From Chryseobacterium kimseyorum (GTDB lineage Bacteria > Bacteroidota > Bacteroidia > Flavobacteriales > Weeksellaceae), in assembly GCF_025971945.1 (NCBI RefSeq), contig NZ_JAPDHW010000016.1:1-64000 (forward strand): a stretch of DNA of 64,000 nt. Direction: 5' to 3'. Below are positions 63,218 through 64,000 of this stretch, one piece after another; the stretch's first letter is position 1, and every line of letters begins with the position of its first letter. The notes below the pieces were generated by a model. The model was given only the letters and a program-made list of their open reading frames with translations. It was not told the DNA's origin and searched no databases. Position numbers and translations under genes: made by a program.

Positions 63218-64000
63218 ATGGAGCCAACACAAAGCCTCGAGGATTTTTACCATCAAAAACTGAACTTCATGCCCGAGAACCTAAAAAAGGAATTGGGGCA
63301 TTTCAACGTATTTAACCTGGACGATTTCCTGGGCAAACATGCTAAACCTATTCCCTACAGTCGCAAAGATTATTTTAAGATCAGCCTGTTGAAGGGTCAT
63401 AAACGGTTGAGCTATGCAGATAAGGTGGTCGATGTAGAAGATTGCGCTTTATTGTTTGCAAATCCTTTGATCCCCTATAAATGGGAGCCTTTAGAGGATG
63501 AGCAATCTGGATATTTCTGCATATTCACTGAAGCATTCTTTAATAATTATGGGAACATTAAAGAATATCCGCTATTTCAGCCTGGAAATACTCCTATTTT
63601 TCCGCTCTCAGTTACCCAGAATAAATCGATTCAAAATATTTATCTAAAAATGCTTGAAGAAATCGGATCTGATTATACTTATAAATATGATGTATTGCGA
63701 AACCTGGTCTTTGATCTGATACATACTGCGATGAAAATGCAGCCCGCACTTGCTTCGAGCTATTCGAGCTTGAATGCCGCGACTCGTATCTCCTCACTTT
63801 TTATGGAATTGCTCGAAAGGCAGTTTCCTATTGAAACTCCAACACAGCAGATGCTTTTAAGATCACCCTCCGAATTCGCCTCGCAACTTTCTATACATAT
63901 TAATCACCTTAATCGAGCCTTAAAAGAAACCACCGGTAAAACCACTTCGCAGATTATCGGAGAGCGTGTAGCGCAGGAAGCGCAAGCTTTACTCCGGCAT
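63218..64000 (+). CDS. AraC-family transcription regulator, cut by the window edge
   Basis: An open frame of 261 codons from ATG 63218 to the end of the window. Residues 1-160 form an AraC-type cupin sensor ('LEDFYHQKLNFMPENLKKEL', 'CALLFANPLIPYKWEPLEDE', 'GYFCIFTEAFFNNYGN'), followed by a linker helix. The AraC HTH begins about residue 225 ('SPSEFASQLSIHINHLNRAL', 'TTGKTTSQIIGERVAQEAQ'). The final helix-turn-helix half lies beyond the window. An in-frame ATG at 63269 would suit a transcript starting after the TAACTTTG box, but the family's N-terminus favours 63218. The DNA looks less AT-rich than to its left, as expected for core genome. Confidence 0.88.
   Translation, partial: MEPTQSLEDFYHQKLNFMPENLKKELGHFNVFNLDDFLGKHAKPIPYSRKDYFKISLLKGHKRLSYADKVVDVEDCALLFANPLIPYKWEPLEDEQSGYFCIFTEAFFNNYGNIKEYPLFQPGNTPIFPLSVTQNKSIQNIYLKMLEEIGSDYTYKYDVLRNLVFDLIHTAMKMQPALASSYSSLNAATRISSLFMELLERQFPIETPTQQMLLRSPSEFASQLSIHINHLNRALKETTGKTTSQIIGERVAQEAQALLRH

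Overview
The window looks like a Flavobacteriales chromosome of Chryseobacterium/Weeksellaceae type. The DNA is AT-rich. Several promoters carry the Bacteroidota -7 element TAnnTTTG. Secreted proteins begin with the flavobacterial surface module 'VGINTxxPSATL' or end in a Cys-rich tail, and the conjugation genes are the CTnDOT-like tra set of Bacteroidota. All assignments come from reading the sequence; no database was searched.

Region 1 (0.27-22.5 kb) is a surface-fibre and signalling island. A large hybrid histidine kinase (271-4179) precedes three related small secreted subunits (4591-6609), a PapD-like chaperone, a 934-residue usher-like barrel protein and a two-domain tip-adhesin candidate whose C-terminus resembles the subunits. 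This is a chaperone-usher-like set. It is followed by a second hybrid kinase, a short sensorless kinase and a LuxR/NarL-type regulator. Two large secreted proteins follow a 2-kb gene-poor gap. A fourth subunit gene, almost identical to the third, lies inverted at 21987-22532. Three of the four subunit genes share the same upstream region, with a palindrome TGTAGT-N6-ACTACA, a third half-site 22 bp on, and a TAGATTTG -7 box.

Region 2 (22.5-28.4 kb) is gene-poor and holds decayed genes: a YciE/DUF892-like ferritin-fold gene, a DUF6691/YeeE fragment and a linear-amide C-N hydrolase. It also holds an intact C1q-like secreted protein and a Crp/Fnr regulator.

Region 3 (28.4-62.0 kb) is a conjugative element. 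It begins with regulators (HTH protein, TPR-AraC protein, RteC, an excisionase-like HTH) and a plasmid-style replication module (two winged-helix proteins, DUF3853, a Rep-like initiator, eight iterons, a toprim protein). A second Crp/Fnr regulator, an orphan gene with a strong promoter and a BrkB/YihY membrane protein follow. Two ~540-bp non-coding direct repeats lie upstream of a secreted protein coupled to the mobilization genes. The transfer operon then runs traA-like, traE, traF, traG, four related genes at the traI position, traJ-K-L-M-N, a VirD4-type coupling protein, an M23 peptidase and two DUF proteins, ending at a strong terminator at 60283-60318. TraG carries a complete DnaJ J-domain inside its ATPase. 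The last element gene (toprim/N6-methylase type) is frameshifted, internally deleted and abuts a broken ester cyclase gene. No integrase gene is present in the window.

Region 4 (62.4-64.0 kb) is a gene-poor stretch followed by an AraC-family regulator that runs off the right edge.
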